DNA of 64,000 nt from Polaromonas sp. CG_9.7 (GCF_015752205.1 NZ_JADOVG010000001.1:368342-432341); one strand, 5' to 3'; numbered from the stretch's first letter, positions 31,323 to 40,426 are shown. Program-made: numbers and translations. The notes: a model not told the origin generated them from the sequence alone.

Positions 31323-32855
31323 ATGAACAACCACAACCTCTTTGCCGCGCTGCGAGCCGCCTTTCCCGCCGACCTGGACGAAGTCGCCATTGAAACCGGC
31401 AATGGCCTGCTGTATTCATGGCGCGACCTGGACCACGGCAGCGCCATGATGGCCAATCTGCTGCAATCCCTGAGCCTGCCCGAAGGCGCCCGGATTGCCG
31501 TGCAGGTCGAAAAATCGGTCGAGGCGATGGTCTTGTACCTGGCCACGCTGCGGGCCGGCTTTGTATTTTTGCCCCTGAACACCGCGTACCAGAGCGCCGA
31601 AATCGAGTATTTCATCGGCAATGCCGAGCCGGCGGTGGTGGTCTGCAGCAGCGCCAATTTTGGCTGGGTCAGCAAAATCGCCTTCAAGGCTGGCACGCAA
31701 AACGTCTTCACGCTGGACGATGACCGCAGCGGCTCGCTCCTGGACCGCGCCGCGCATTGCAGCGACCGGCATGAAGCGGCGCTCAAGCAGCCGGACGACA
31801 TGGCCGCCATCCTCTACACCAGCGGCACGACCGGGCGCAGCAAGGGCGCGATGCTGTCGCATGGCAATCTGCTGAGCAACGCGCGCGTGCTGAAAGACTA
31901 CTGGGGCTGGCGGACGCGGGCGGAGGGCGGCGATGTGCTGATCCATGCCTTGCCGATTTTTCATGTCCACGGCCTGTTCGTTGCCATTCACGGCGCGCTG
32001 ATCAACGGCAGCAAGATGATCTGGCTGTCCAAATTCGATCCGAAAAAGGTGATTGAAAAACTGCCTGAAGCGACCGTGTTCATGGGTGTGCCGACCTTAT
32101 ATGTGCGCCTGCTCGCCGAGCCCGGTTTGACGCGGGACGCGTGCCGCAACATGCGCCTGTTCATCGCCGGGTCGGCACCGCTGCTGCTGGATACCTTCCT
32201 CGAATGGCAGGCGCGCACCGGACACACCATCCTGGAGCGCTACGGCATGAGCGAAACCGCCATGCTGACGTCCAACCCTTGCCAAAATGGCGAGCGGCGC
32301 GGCGGCACGGTCGGCTTTGCGTTGCCGGGCGTCCACCTGCGGGTGCAGGGCGACGACGGCCAGCCGCTGCCGGTGGGCGACATTGGCAACATTCAGGTCC
32401 AGGGCCCGAATGTATTTTCAGGTTACTGGCGCATGCCTGAAAAAACCGCCGAGGAATTCACTGCTGACGGTTATTTCAAGACTGGCGATGTCGGAAAAAC
32501 CGACACGGACGGCTACATCACCATCGTCGGGCGCAGCAAGGACCTGATCATCAGCGGCGGCTACAACGTGTATCCCGCCGAGATAGAAGGCTTTATCAAC
32601 GAGTTGCCTGGCGTGGCCGAAAGCGCCGTGGTCGGCGTGCCGCATGCCGACTTCGGCGAAGTCGGCGTGGCCGTGGTGATTGCCAAGCCCGGTGCCACAC
32701 CCGACAGTCTGCAGATCATGGCCGAGATGAAGTCAAAAATGGCCAACTTCAAGGTGCCCAAACAATGTTTCCTGGTTAGCGAACTGCCGCGCAACGCCAT
32801 GGGCAAGGTGCAAAAGAATGTCTTGCGCGAGCAGTACAAGGCGCTGTTCGCCTGA
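31323..32855 (+). CDS. matB: Malonyl-CoA synthetase (malonate-CoA ligase)
   Basis: A 510-residue AMP-forming acyl-CoA ligase. The P-loop YTSGTTGRSKGAMLSHGNL, the motif ERYGMSET and the catalytic tail GKVQKNVLREQY are present. Length and the match to MatB-type ligases (HALPIFHVHGLFVA region) together with the neighbouring decarboxylase support malonate as substrate. It activates malonate to malonyl-CoA. It is the last gene of the cluster; a known type of palindrome follows at 32919. Confidence 0.88.
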   Translation: MNNHNLFAALRAAFPADLDEVAIETGNGLLYSWRDLDHGSAMMANLLQSLSLPEGARIAVQVEKSVEAMVLYLATLRAGFVFLPLNTAYQSAEIEYFIGNAEPAVVVCSSANFGWVSKIAFKAGTQNVFTLDDDRSGSLLDRAAHCSDRHEAALKQPDDMAAILYTSGTTGRSKGAMLSHGNLLSNARVLKDYWGWRTRAEGGDVLIHALPIFHVHGLFVAIHGALINGSKMIWLSKFDPKKVIEKLPEATVFMGVPTLYVRLLAEPGLTRDACRNMRLFIAGSAPLLLDTFLEWQARTGHTILERYGMSETAMLTSNPCQNGERRGGTVGFALPGVHLRVQGDDGQPLPVGDIGNIQVQGPNVFSGYWRMPEKTAEEFTADGYFKTGDVGKTDTDGYITIVGRSKDLIISGGYNVYPAEIEGFINELPGVAESAVVGVPHADFGEVGVAVVIAKPGATPDSLQIMAEMKSKMANFKVPKQCFLVSELPRNAMGKVQKNVLREQYKALFA

Positions 32856-32918
32856 GGTGCGGTGAGTCGTCCATTCGGTGACCTGTCCATTCGCTTATCT
32901 GTCCCCGTCGTATGGCCT

Positions 32919-32947
32919 GTCATCCCGGGCTTGACCCGGGGTCCATC
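32919..32947. repeat. GTCATCCCGGGCTTGACCC-type palindromic repeat
   Basis: CCCGGG (32924-32929), loop CTTGA and CCCGGG (32935-32940) in a TCATCC..GTCCAT context. It resembles an intergenic palindrome known from many alpha- and betaproteobacteria, here between the convergent matB and DMT genes. Confidence 0.6.
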
Positions 32948-33000
32948 TATCCCGAATTCAATGCCTTATTAAACGCAGCCGCCGCTGCACCAAAGCCGCC

Positions 33001-33954
33001 TTAAGGCAACAAAGTGCCTGCACGTGGCTTGCGCTGGGGCAGCGTCGCCAGCACCACGCCCACCAGCGCAATCGCAAAGGCGCCGACTTGCGTGCCGTTC
33101 AGGCTTTCACCGAGCACCCCCACGCCGACTGCCGCCGCGCTCACCGGCAGCAACACGGTGAACACCCCAGCCTCGTTGGCGGGAATGGTTTTCAGGCCGG
33201 TCATCCACAGCCACACCGTCCAGACGCTCGCGGCCAGCGCATAAAACACCAGCAGCGTCCAACTGGCCGGCGCGACGGCGGCAAAGTCAAAGCCCCAGGC
33301 CATCCACAGCCCGAAAGGCGTGACCAGCGCAAAACCCCACAGGTTGATCAGCGCCGAGATGCGCTTGGGGCTGAGCACGCCGGTCAGCTTCTTGCCGATC
33401 ACCGCATACGCCGCTTCGCACAGCACCGCACCTACCAGCAACAGATTGCCCAGCCAAGCGTTTTTTGATGCCAAATCGGCCTCTTGCGCATTACCCATCT
33501 GCACAGGCAGCTCACTTTTTGAGAGCGAAACCAGGGCGATGCCCAGAACAGCGCAGGCCACGGCGGCCCAGACGCGGGCGCTGATCCGCTCGCGCAAAAA
33601 AGTCCAGCTCAGCAGCGCCACCGTAGCCGGAATCGCTGCCATGATGACACCGGCGGCCACCGCGCTGGTCAGGCTCACGCCGAACAGCATGCAGATCGAA
33701 AACAGGAAATTACCCAGGAAGGACTCCAGGAACACCAGCCGGCGGGTTTGCGGGCTCATCGGCATTTCGGATGCCGGCTTTTTCAGCCAGTGCGCCATTG
33801 CCAGTCCACCAATGCCAAACCGCAGCCAGGCCAGCAAGAACACCGGCAAAGCGGTCACCAGTGGCTTGGACAAGGCAACATAACTGCCGACGAGTGACAT
33901 GCTGAGCGCCAGGCAGGCATAGGCAATCCACGGGGAAGCGGGGCGGTGCGACAC
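33001..33954 (-). CDS. EamA/DMT superfamily transporter
   Basis: A 317-residue protein with ten predicted helices in two EamA repeats. The start is placed at GTG 33954 (VSHRPASPW), preceded by GGAG 8 nt upstream; the open frame reaches 34071 but the extra 39 residues do not look like membrane protein. DMT transporters usually export amino acids, metabolites or drugs. It is convergent with matB and no substrate can be inferred. Confidence 0.85.
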   Translation of the reverse strand: MSHRPASPWIAYACLALSMSLVGSYVALSKPLVTALPVFLLAWLRFGIGGLAMAHWLKKPASEMPMSPQTRRLVFLESFLGNFLFSICMLFGVSLTSAVAAGVIMAAIPATVALLSWTFLRERISARVWAAVACAVLGIALVSLSKSELPVQMGNAQEADLASKNAWLGNLLLVGAVLCEAAYAVIGKKLTGVLSPKRISALINLWGFALVTPFGLWMAWGFDFAAVAPASWTLLVFYALAASVWTVWLWMTGLKTIPANEAGVFTVLLPVSAAAVGVGVLGESLNGTQVGAFAIALVGVVLATLPQRKPRAGTLLP

Positions 33955-34292
33955 GTTGAAAACTCCAGGACGAGAACAGGAAAATACTGGAAGAAGTGGC
34001 TTTTTTGCTGGAGCAATAAAGAGCCTCTTGCCCAGTAAGTAGCGCGCCCATGATCGTATTGATCTGATCACAGAATCAAAACGCTGCAGAGTTTGCCTTT
34101 AGCCGTTCGCCTGCGACGCGAAAAATGGTCATGCCATCCATAGCGGCAGCGCACAGCCGGCTTGCGTAAAGTATCGCATCAAGATGTGCGCTGTTTTACC
34201 GGCCTGCCCATGGGCGTTCAGCCTTCATTGGCAAATGGGCTGGCTCGGTTTCGTGGCAAAGCACGCAGTAGGCAGGCGCTTGAGCCGCCTGC
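33955..34292. other. Intergenic region with hairpin at the dehydratase 3' end
   Basis: A 338-bp gap. It holds the DMT promoter region and, at 34270-34294, a perfect 9-bp hairpin (AGGCAGGCG / CGCCTGCCT) that overlaps the stop codon of the dehydratase-like gene. There is no T-run after it on the minus strand, so its role as terminator is uncertain. No gene is visible. Confidence 0.45.
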
Positions 34293-35867
34293 CTAATTTG
34301 TTGCTACTGTCACAGCCGAATCTTCCAGCAGGCTTTCCAGTCTGCTGGACTGAGCCGCAAGGCCGGGAATACGCACAAGGGTCTGGTGTACCTCTTGCAG
34401 CTTTTGCCGGTTTGCAATCAACATCGGTCCATTGGTCTGGCGCAACCCGGCCAAAACGGTGTCGATCAGCAGTTGAATGACCACTTCGAAACGCCCGGCC
34501 TCCCTGGTTGATGTTCCGATCCACGCCGGGGCTGCACCCCACCAGAGCACATCGATGAGGCGTGGCAGGTCGGTTGCAGCAAAGATGGACCGTGCCAGGC
34601 CGCCTACTGCCTGGTTCAGTGCCGCCTTGACTTCCAGAACGTCGAGCGTTTGGTCGTCCAGCGCTATTTTGAGAGTTTCCAATTCAACAGCCAGCGCGTC
34701 TTCGCTGAAGGGTTGCACGCGTGCGCCGATCATGGTGCCGCTCCGGTCGCCAAAGCCGCTGGGCGCTTCAAGCGCATTGACCAGCGGGTGGTAAGCGGTT
34801 TCACCGCTCCAGCAGAACTGGCCACGGAAGAACACCTCGTCATAGCCCTTGGGCACGCCCAGAAAATGCAAGGCCACCGGTTTGCCGCTTTGCTGGATAA
34901 GGTAAAGGGCCAGTTCCAGCGTGTTCACAGGCCAGCCCAGATCAACGGCAGCCCAGAAGCCATCCACCGGTGTCTGTTCAGCGAGCGCCAGGGCGTTGAC
35001 CAGCAAATGGCCCGCCTGTCGCAGATTCTGAATATTGAAATAACGGTCGGGGCCGTGCAGGCCGACCAGCCCGCTCGCAATGCCGTCGACGATGTTCTGC
35101 GTAACCACGCCGTTTTCCATGACATGGGTAAAGCGAGTGCAGCGAAACCGTGTCGAGTTGCTGCGGCGTGCAACAGCGGCCCACTGCGCTTCGGCCAGTT
35201 TTTTGCTGCCGGTGTAGACGTGATCGGAGACATAGGCAAAACACTTGCCGGTAGAAGAGTAAATCGCATCCTCCACGCCATGGCGAAGACAGGCGTTTAT
35301 GACATTGCGCGTACCAAACACATTGGTTTCGATGGCTTCGCGTATCACCGCCTCGGCACGGCCGGGCTCGCGGATGCTGGCCAGGTGAAAAACGACATGT
35401 GGTTTGGTCTGGGCGAACACCGCGTCGAGCAGGGCCGCATCCCGGATGTCGACCTGGCAATTTATCAGTTGCCGGGTGGGCGAGCCGACACTGTTGCCTT
35501 CCATGGCAATGCTGCCATTTTCGACGGCAATGTCTGCAATGATAATTTCCATTGCACCGAGTTCAAAGAGCAGGGGAATCAAATGCGAGCCGACACAGCC
35601 GGCGCCGCCGGTGACCAACACGCGTTGACCCGTGAGTCGTTTTTCAGCGGACTCACGGTGCAGGTCTACCGTCCGCTCCATCGCCAGTTTCATGGGACTG
35701 TGTTCGAGCTTTCCGTCAACATTGGCCAGTGCCAAAAGGGCTTGCGTCGCCGCCTGAAGCTGTTCTGCAATAGCAGGGGTAATGGGGACGCCGGTGGGCG
35801 CGAGGGTGATGATCTGGCGAACCAGGTCGTCGCTGGATACATCGGGGCGGGCTTCATTAATGGACAT
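34293..35867 (-). CDS. NAD-dependent nucleotide-sugar epimerase/dehydratase-like protein with helical C-terminal domain
   Basis: A 524-residue protein. ATG 35867 is chosen for its AAAGGA ribosome-binding site. Residues 1-80 are helical, then a Rossmann domain begins with GGAGCVG (87-93). STGK..VSDHVYTGSKKLAE contains the catalytic Y218xxxK222 and resembles the STDKA..GxSKR-LAE region of FlaA1/CapD-type UDP-sugar 4,6-dehydratases. The last ~200 residues are helical and not recognised. It is the third gene of a minus-strand group with a MoaD-like sulfur carrier and its E1 enzyme, 113 bp after the latter, which suggests sulfur transfer to a sugar-derived product (inference). Confidence 0.7.
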   Translation of the reverse strand: MSINEARPDVSSDDLVRQIITLAPTGVPITPAIAEQLQAATQALLALANVDGKLEHSPMKLAMERTVDLHRESAEKRLTGQRVLVTGGAGCVGSHLIPLLFELGAMEIIIADIAVENGSIAMEGNSVGSPTRQLINCQVDIRDAALLDAVFAQTKPHVVFHLASIREPGRAEAVIREAIETNVFGTRNVINACLRHGVEDAIYSSTGKCFAYVSDHVYTGSKKLAEAQWAAVARRSNSTRFRCTRFTHVMENGVVTQNIVDGIASGLVGLHGPDRYFNIQNLRQAGHLLVNALALAEQTPVDGFWAAVDLGWPVNTLELALYLIQQSGKPVALHFLGVPKGYDEVFFRGQFCWSGETAYHPLVNALEAPSGFGDRSGTMIGARVQPFSEDALAVELETLKIALDDQTLDVLEVKAALNQAVGGLARSIFAATDLPRLIDVLWWGAAPAWIGTSTREAGRFEVVIQLLIDTVLAGLRQTNGPMLIANRQKLQEVHQTLVRIPGLAAQSSRLESLLEDSAVTVATN

Positions 35868-35980
35868 GAAGAACCATCCTTTCAAAAAAATCGTTGCGGA
35901 TGCGTGTGGCCATCCGCCGGGCCCCATATAAACGGTTGTGCAGCAACCCATGCCGCGTGGGTATGGAAGCTGCCACCGTT

Positions 35981-37138
35981 TCAGACAAGTTGAACATCCC
36001 CCGGCCATGCCGCCATGCCTTGTTCAAGGCTGTAGAGCCGGAGCGGGTCATAACCTGCCGCGACCAGCGATTTGATGACGCTGTTGCTCCGCATGCCGCT
36101 TTGGCACACCAGCACGATGTCGCGGTCTCTGGGCAATTGGCTTGCGCCAGATTCATTCAGCGCGCGCTCGAGTTCCGGCTTGGGCCATCCGATAGCGCCC
36201 GGAATTCGGCCGGGCAGCCATTCGGCCGGATTGCGTACATCGACGATGACCAAATCGTCCTGTGCCTGCAGCCTCGCCTGGAGTCCACCAGACGAGATGG
36301 ACTGGCCAACCGGCGCAGCGCAAACCATGACGGTTTCTTTGAGCGCGATGTCTTGCGGCGCACGACTGCAGACCGGGCAGTCGGGGTCCTTGGCGATGTG
36401 GACCGTGTTGAAGGAAAGGTCCAGTCCGTCATAGATCAGCATGCGGCCGATCATGGGCGAGCCGACGCCGCTCAACAACTTGAGCGCCTCGGTCGCCTGC
36501 AGTGACCCAATCACACCGGGCAGCACACCCAGCACGCCAGCCTCTGAGCAATTGGGCGCGAACTCCTGCGGTGGTGGTTCGGGAAACATGCAGCGATAGC
36601 ACGGTCCCGTGCGCGCATCGAACACGCTGAGTTGGCCGTCAAAACGCAATACGCCGCCATAAACGTCAGGCTTGCCAAGCTTTACGCAGGCATCGTTGAC
36701 CAGGTAGCGCGTCGGAAAATTGTCGGAGCCGTCAATGATCACGTCGTACTGGGAGATCAGCGCCAGCGCATTGTCAATATTCAGCCGCACATCGTGACGT
36801 TCGATCTGGACGTTCGGGTTGATGTCCAGCAAGCGTGCTTCGGCACTTTCATTTTTCAAGCGCCCGAGCGCTGACTGGCCGTGCACGATCTGGCGCTGAA
36901 GATTGGTTTCTTCGACCACATCGCCGTCCACCAGGCCGATTCGCCCGACCCCTGCAGCCGCCAAATAAAGCGAAGCCGGGCTGCCCAGGCCGCCCAGGCC
37001 AATCAGTAGAACGCTGCCCGCCTTGAGGCGTCGCTGCGCTTCGATGCCAAATTCGGGCAGGATGATCTGGCGGTTGAAACGCCGAAGTTCGCTGCTGGAG
37101 AGTTCTGGCAGTATGTCGGGTTGAAGTAGCGCGTTCAT
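35981..37138 (-). CDS. ThiF/MoeB-type adenylyltransferase with C-terminal rhodanese domain (MoeZ/MOCS3-like)
   Basis: A 385-residue E1-like enzyme that adenylates the C-terminal Gly of a ubiquitin-like carrier and then places sulfur on it. The ATP site is GLGGLG (47-52), with D139 in DGSDNF; zinc cysteines are C180/C183 and C254/C257; C197 (PNCSEAGVLG) aligns with the thioester Cys of MOCS3; the rhodanese loop is C345 in CQSGMRS, which can carry a persulfide. Its start overlaps the stop of the MoaD-like gene by 4 bp, so carrier and enzyme are made together. Confidence 0.92.
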   Translation of the reverse strand: MNALLQPDILPELSSSELRRFNRQIILPEFGIEAQRRLKAGSVLLIGLGGLGSPASLYLAAAGVGRIGLVDGDVVEETNLQRQIVHGQSALGRLKNESAEARLLDINPNVQIERHDVRLNIDNALALISQYDVIIDGSDNFPTRYLVNDACVKLGKPDVYGGVLRFDGQLSVFDARTGPCYRCMFPEPPPQEFAPNCSEAGVLGVLPGVIGSLQATEALKLLSGVGSPMIGRMLIYDGLDLSFNTVHIAKDPDCPVCSRAPQDIALKETVMVCAAPVGQSISSGGLQARLQAQDDLVIVDVRNPAEWLPGRIPGAIGWPKPELERALNESGASQLPRDRDIVLVCQSGMRSNSVIKSLVAAGYDPLRLYSLEQGMAAWPGDVQLV

Positions 37139-37404
37139 CCTCCGGCAACGCTCGCAATGATCTGGACTTCATCGGCATCGCTCACCAATGTCTGCAGTCC
37201 GTCCAGAAGCCTGATGTCCTGGCCGTTTTTGCAAACGACGATGAATTTGCGCAGGACTTGACCGCTAAACAGGTGATTGCGAAGCTCGCTTGAATCTTCG
37301 GAAAAGCGCTTGAGTGCCTCCTCGATGGAACTGACAGCAAGGGTGATACGACTCTGCTGGTTGGTGTAACGGCGCAGCGAACTGGGCACCATTAAAATTG
37401 CCAT
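37135..37404 (-). CDS. MoaD/ThiS/CysO-like sulfur-carrier protein ending in Gly-Gly
   Basis: An 89-residue protein of beta-grasp type that ends VAGG, the C-terminal di-glycine used to form a thiocarboxylate. SLRRYT near the N-terminus and VVCKNGQDIRLLDGLQT in the second half follow the MoaD/CysO pattern. ATG 37404 is chosen; the open frame to 37461 lacks family-like sequence. It is the first gene of the operon with the MoeZ-like enzyme and a dehydratase-like protein, and no moaE, thiG or cysM is nearby, so its acceptor is not one of the usual cofactor pathways here. Confidence 0.88.
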   Translation of the reverse strand: MAILMVPSSLRRYTNQQSRITLAVSSIEEALKRFSEDSSELRNHLFSGQVLRKFIVVCKNGQDIRLLDGLQTLVSDADEVQIIASVAGG

Positions 37405-37437
37405 ATATAACGTCCTGATTGGTTGATTTTCAGTTGT

Positions 37438-37452
37438 TAGGCCGGGCCTAAT
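37438..37452. promoter_or_regulatory. Dyad TTAGGC-CGG-GCCTAA near the start of the sulfur-carrier operon
   Basis: A perfect 6-bp inverted repeat with 3-bp centre in AT-rich DNA about 35 bp before the MoaD-like start. It could be a repressor operator for this operon; no regulator is known. Confidence 0.4.
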
Positions 37453-37597
37453 AACATACAAATATCGCTGTTAATAACTTATCCTCACAAAACAAATGTT
37501 AATTTGATATTTTTGATGCCGCAACCCCCCAAACGGACCAATGTGAAGCGTTTTTGTTGATGGTAAAAACCCTGAAGTTAAGTTAGGAGGCATGCTG

Positions 37598-37620
37598 GAT
37601 TGATACGGCATATATCAATC
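37598..37620. promoter_or_regulatory. Dyad GATTGATA-N7-TATCAATC between divergent operons
   Basis: Perfect 8-bp arms (37598-37605 and 37613-37620). The half-site TTGAT recalls FNR/CRP-family sites, but the spacing is longer than theirs. It lies in the shared upstream region of the sulfur-carrier operon and the putrescine genes. Confidence 0.45.
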
Positions 37621-38140
37621 TTTGCGTAGACAAGCCAAGGCACCATTCTTCAGGCAAATGGCTTGACAGAAGGAAGCATGGTGGCTGACAGGCTTGTGCC
37701 CAACAGAAAAATCCTGCCATAATTTTTTAAAAAAGATAGCAGCTTGTGTCGGTATATATAGCGGGAAGCGCTGTTTCGACTTGAAAAATTGCTTGCCAAT
37801 CCTGAATTTCTTCCAGGATGAAGCGCCTCTTCCGTCGCGTCATATTCGGTTGGCGCTGTGCCTTTTCCATCCACCGTCATCATGTGCATGCCGGCGGCTG
37901 CAAATGAATTGATAGGCGTTCGGCCGGCCGGGCCATCCATTCACACCTCGCCTCTCGCCTCCATGGTCGACCCATAACTTGCTGCACCGTGCGTTCGACT
38001 GTTGGGCAGGCGAGTTCGTACCTTCCTGGCCCGAATCAGAATTCGCACCGCAAAACACTTGCAGGCACGCCGCCACCGTTTAATCGGCGCCATGGTGGGG
38101 CTGGTTACACTGGCTGGAACTCCCTCAACACCCATCACTC

Positions 38141-38959
38141 ATGCGGCAAACCCTGTTGATTTCTTCGCAGCACCGTCACCTGCCGCTGGTGTGGTTGCCT
38201 GCCGACCATCGGCTTCTGGGTGAGGAAGGTCACCAGTTCCCTTTTCTGGTACTGGGAGAGAAATATGCCCGTGCCGTCACGCAATGCGCTGGTGCCCAGC
38301 CTGTGCTGTTTCCCTTGGCAGATGCGGCACAGATACCGGCGCTTTTGGAATTGGTCGACGGCGTCATGCTGACCGGTTCGCCGTCGAATGTTCATCCCTC
38401 TCATTTTGACCAGGACGTGCTGGACACCGGCTTGCCGCTCGACCCGCAGCGCGATGCGCTCACGCTGGCGCTGGTACGGGCATGTCAGTCCGCTGGTGTG
38501 CCGCTGCTGGGCATTTGCCGTGGTTTTCAGGAAATCAACGTGGCCTTGGGCGGCTCTCTGGAACAAAGTGTGCATGCGCGGGAAGGGCACTTCGACCATC
38601 GCGATCCCGAAGGCGTCAGCCTTGAAGAGGCCTACGGACCTGCACATGCGGTGCGTTTTGTGCCGGGCTGTGCGTTTGCAGAGTGGGCCGGCGGCGGCAC
38701 GGCCCAGGTCAATTCGCTGCATGGTCAGGGCATTGGCCGGCTGGCCAACGGATTGCACGCGCTGGGCCATGCATCCGACGGATTGGTCGAGGCCTTCGAG
38801 ATCAAGGGGGCTGCCGCGTTTGCCTATGCCGTGCAATGGCACCCCGAGTGGAACTGCCAGGAAAATCCTTTCTACCGAGCCATTTTTGCGGCCTTTGGCC
38901 AGGCTTGCGAACGCCGTCATGCCGGCCGCATGCTGGAAAGGGCTGCCCCCTCAAGTTGA
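38141..38959 (+). CDS. puuD: Gamma-glutamyl-gamma-aminobutyrate hydrolase-like class I amidotransferase (PuuD-like)
   Basis: A 272-residue peptidase C26 protein. The nucleophile elbow is GICRGFQE with C126, and the partner His/Glu are in AVQWHPEWN (H234, E236). In the gamma-glutamylated putrescine route PuuD releases GABA from gamma-glutamyl-GABA. It is 50 bp upstream of a PuuA-like synthetase, which supports this role; other C26 hydrolases act on related gamma-glutamyl amides. Confidence 0.85.
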   Translation: MRQTLLISSQHRHLPLVWLPADHRLLGEEGHQFPFLVLGEKYARAVTQCAGAQPVLFPLADAAQIPALLELVDGVMLTGSPSNVHPSHFDQDVLDTGLPLDPQRDALTLALVRACQSAGVPLLGICRGFQEINVALGGSLEQSVHAREGHFDHRDPEGVSLEEAYGPAHAVRFVPGCAFAEWAGGGTAQVNSLHGQGIGRLANGLHALGHASDGLVEAFEIKGAAAFAYAVQWHPEWNCQENPFYRAIFAAFGQACERRHAGRMLERAAPSS

Positions 38960-39009
38960 ACCCAGGTTATTCCAATCCACCGACAGGCGTCGAAAAACAG
39001 GAGCGCGCG

Positions 39010-40389
39010 ATGAGTCTGAACATGAGCATGACAAAAGCAACGACCTTTACGGAACTGGAAAACTGGCTGAATGAACGCAGGATCACCGAAGTCGAATGCC
39101 TGGTGCCTGACCTGACGGGCGTGGCCCGGGGCAAGATCCTGCCGCGCGGAAAATTCACCGAGGACCGGGGTATGCGCCTGCCCGAGGGGGTGGTGGCCAT
39201 GGGCGTGACCGGCGAGTTCCCCGAGAGCGGCCCTTACTACGATGTGATCAGCCCGACCGACAAGGACATGCACCTGCGGCCCGACCCGTCCACGGCACGG
39301 ATTGTTCCGTGGGCGTCGAGCCCGACGGCGCAGGTGATCCACGACTGCTTCGACCCGGCCGGCAAGCTGGTGCCGTTTGCGCCCAGAAGCGTGCTGCGCC
39401 GGGTGTGCGAACTGTATGAAGCCGAAGGCCTGGTGCCGGTGGTGGCGCCCGAGCTGGAGTTTTACCTGGTGGCCCGCAACACCGACCCCAACACGCTGCT
39501 GCGCCCGCCAGTTGGCCGCAGCGGGCGCGCCGAAACTTCGCGCCAGGCCTACAGCATCGACGCGGTGAACGAGTTTGACCCGCTGTTCGAGGACATCTAC
39601 GACTACTGTGAAAAGATGGAGCTCAATGTCGACACGCTGATTCATGAAGTCGGCGCAGGGCAGATGGAGATCAATTTTTTCCATGCCCATCCGCTGGGCC
39701 TGGCCGACGAGGTGTTCCTGTTCAAGCGCACAGTGCGCGAAGCGGCCCTGCGCCACAACATGTATGCCACCTTCATGGCCAAGCCGATTGCAACCGAGCC
39801 CGGCAGCGCCATGCATGTGCACCAGAGCATCCTGAACCGCGAAACCGGCCAGAACATATTCAGCAACCGGGATGGCAGCGAGTCGGAGGCTTTCTTTCAT
39901 TACATCGGCGGGCTGCAGCGCTACATTCCGGCGGCTATGGCGCTGGTCGCGCCTTATGTCAACAGCTACCGGCGGCTGTCGCGCGACACGGCCGCACCGA
40001 TCAACATCGCCTGGGGACACGACAACCGCACTGTCGGCATTCGCTCGCCGATTTCCACGCCACAAGCCCGCCGGGTGGAAAACCGGGTGATCGGTGCTGA
40101 CGCCAATCCGTATATCGCCCTGGCCATGACGCTGGCCTGCGGTTATCTGGGCATCAAGAACAAGATCAAGCCCAAGCCCGAGATGAAGGGCGATGCCTAC
40201 CTGTCGCCTTATTCGCTGCCGCGCAGCCTGGGCGAGGCGCTGGACTGGCTGCGCCGCGAGTCGGACCTGCATGAAGTGCTGGGCCGAGATTTTGTCACGG
40301 TGTATTCCGAAATCAAGGAAATGGAGTTTGCCGAGTTCATGAAGGTGATCTCGCCATGGGAGCGTGAACACCTGCTGCTGCTGGTCTAA
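39010..40389 (+). CDS. puuA: Glutamine synthetase family protein, probable gamma-glutamylputrescine synthetase
   Basis: A 459-residue type III-like glutamine synthetase. ATG 39010 gives the usual N-terminus (WLNERRITEVECLVPDLTG); the longer frame from 38683 overlaps puuD. ATP/metal-site segments include EVGAGQMEINF, GSAMHVHQSI and NRTVGIRSP. In this cluster the likely reaction is ligation of glutamate to putrescine, the first step of the Puu pathway. Substrate is inferred from neighbours. Confidence 0.88.
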   Translation: MSLNMSMTKATTFTELENWLNERRITEVECLVPDLTGVARGKILPRGKFTEDRGMRLPEGVVAMGVTGEFPESGPYYDVISPTDKDMHLRPDPSTARIVPWASSPTAQVIHDCFDPAGKLVPFAPRSVLRRVCELYEAEGLVPVVAPELEFYLVARNTDPNTLLRPPVGRSGRAETSRQAYSIDAVNEFDPLFEDIYDYCEKMELNVDTLIHEVGAGQMEINFFHAHPLGLADEVFLFKRTVREAALRHNMYATFMAKPIATEPGSAMHVHQSILNRETGQNIFSNRDGSESEAFFHYIGGLQRYIPAAMALVAPYVNSYRRLSRDTAAPINIAWGHDNRTVGIRSPISTPQARRVENRVIGADANPYIALAMTLACGYLGIKNKIKPKPEMKGDAYLSPYSLPRSLGEALDWLRRESDLHEVLGRDFVTVYSEIKEMEFAEFMKVISPWEREHLLLLV

Positions 40390-40426
40390 GCCGTAACCGA
40401 TCCACCGCAACCAAGAGGTATCCACC

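Larger units (their letters stand above)
37405..38140. other. Divergent promoter region between sulfur-carrier operon and puuD
   Basis: A 736-bp gap, AT-rich in its first half. It contains the dyads at 37438 and 37598, a partial interspersed repeat near 37735 (ATAGCAGCTTGTG) and two very short frames behind good ribosome-binding sites (AGGAGG before ATG 37592; GAAGGA before ATG 37678) that I do not consider supported genes. An open frame on the minus strand at 37650-37940 has no family-like features. Confidence 0.5.

Noticed and set aside
34650..35993. Plus-strand open frame of 447 codons opposite the dehydratase-like gene
   Set aside because: Antisense shadow; the minus-strand frame has a Rossmann motif and ribosome-binding site.
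37598..37620. TTGAT..ATCAA as a standard FNR box
   Set aside because: FNR sites have 4 bp between the half-sites; the spacing here is clearly longer.
37650..37940. Open frame of 96 codons on the minus strand in the divergent region
   Set aside because: Lacks a plausible ribosome-binding site and any recognisable pattern.
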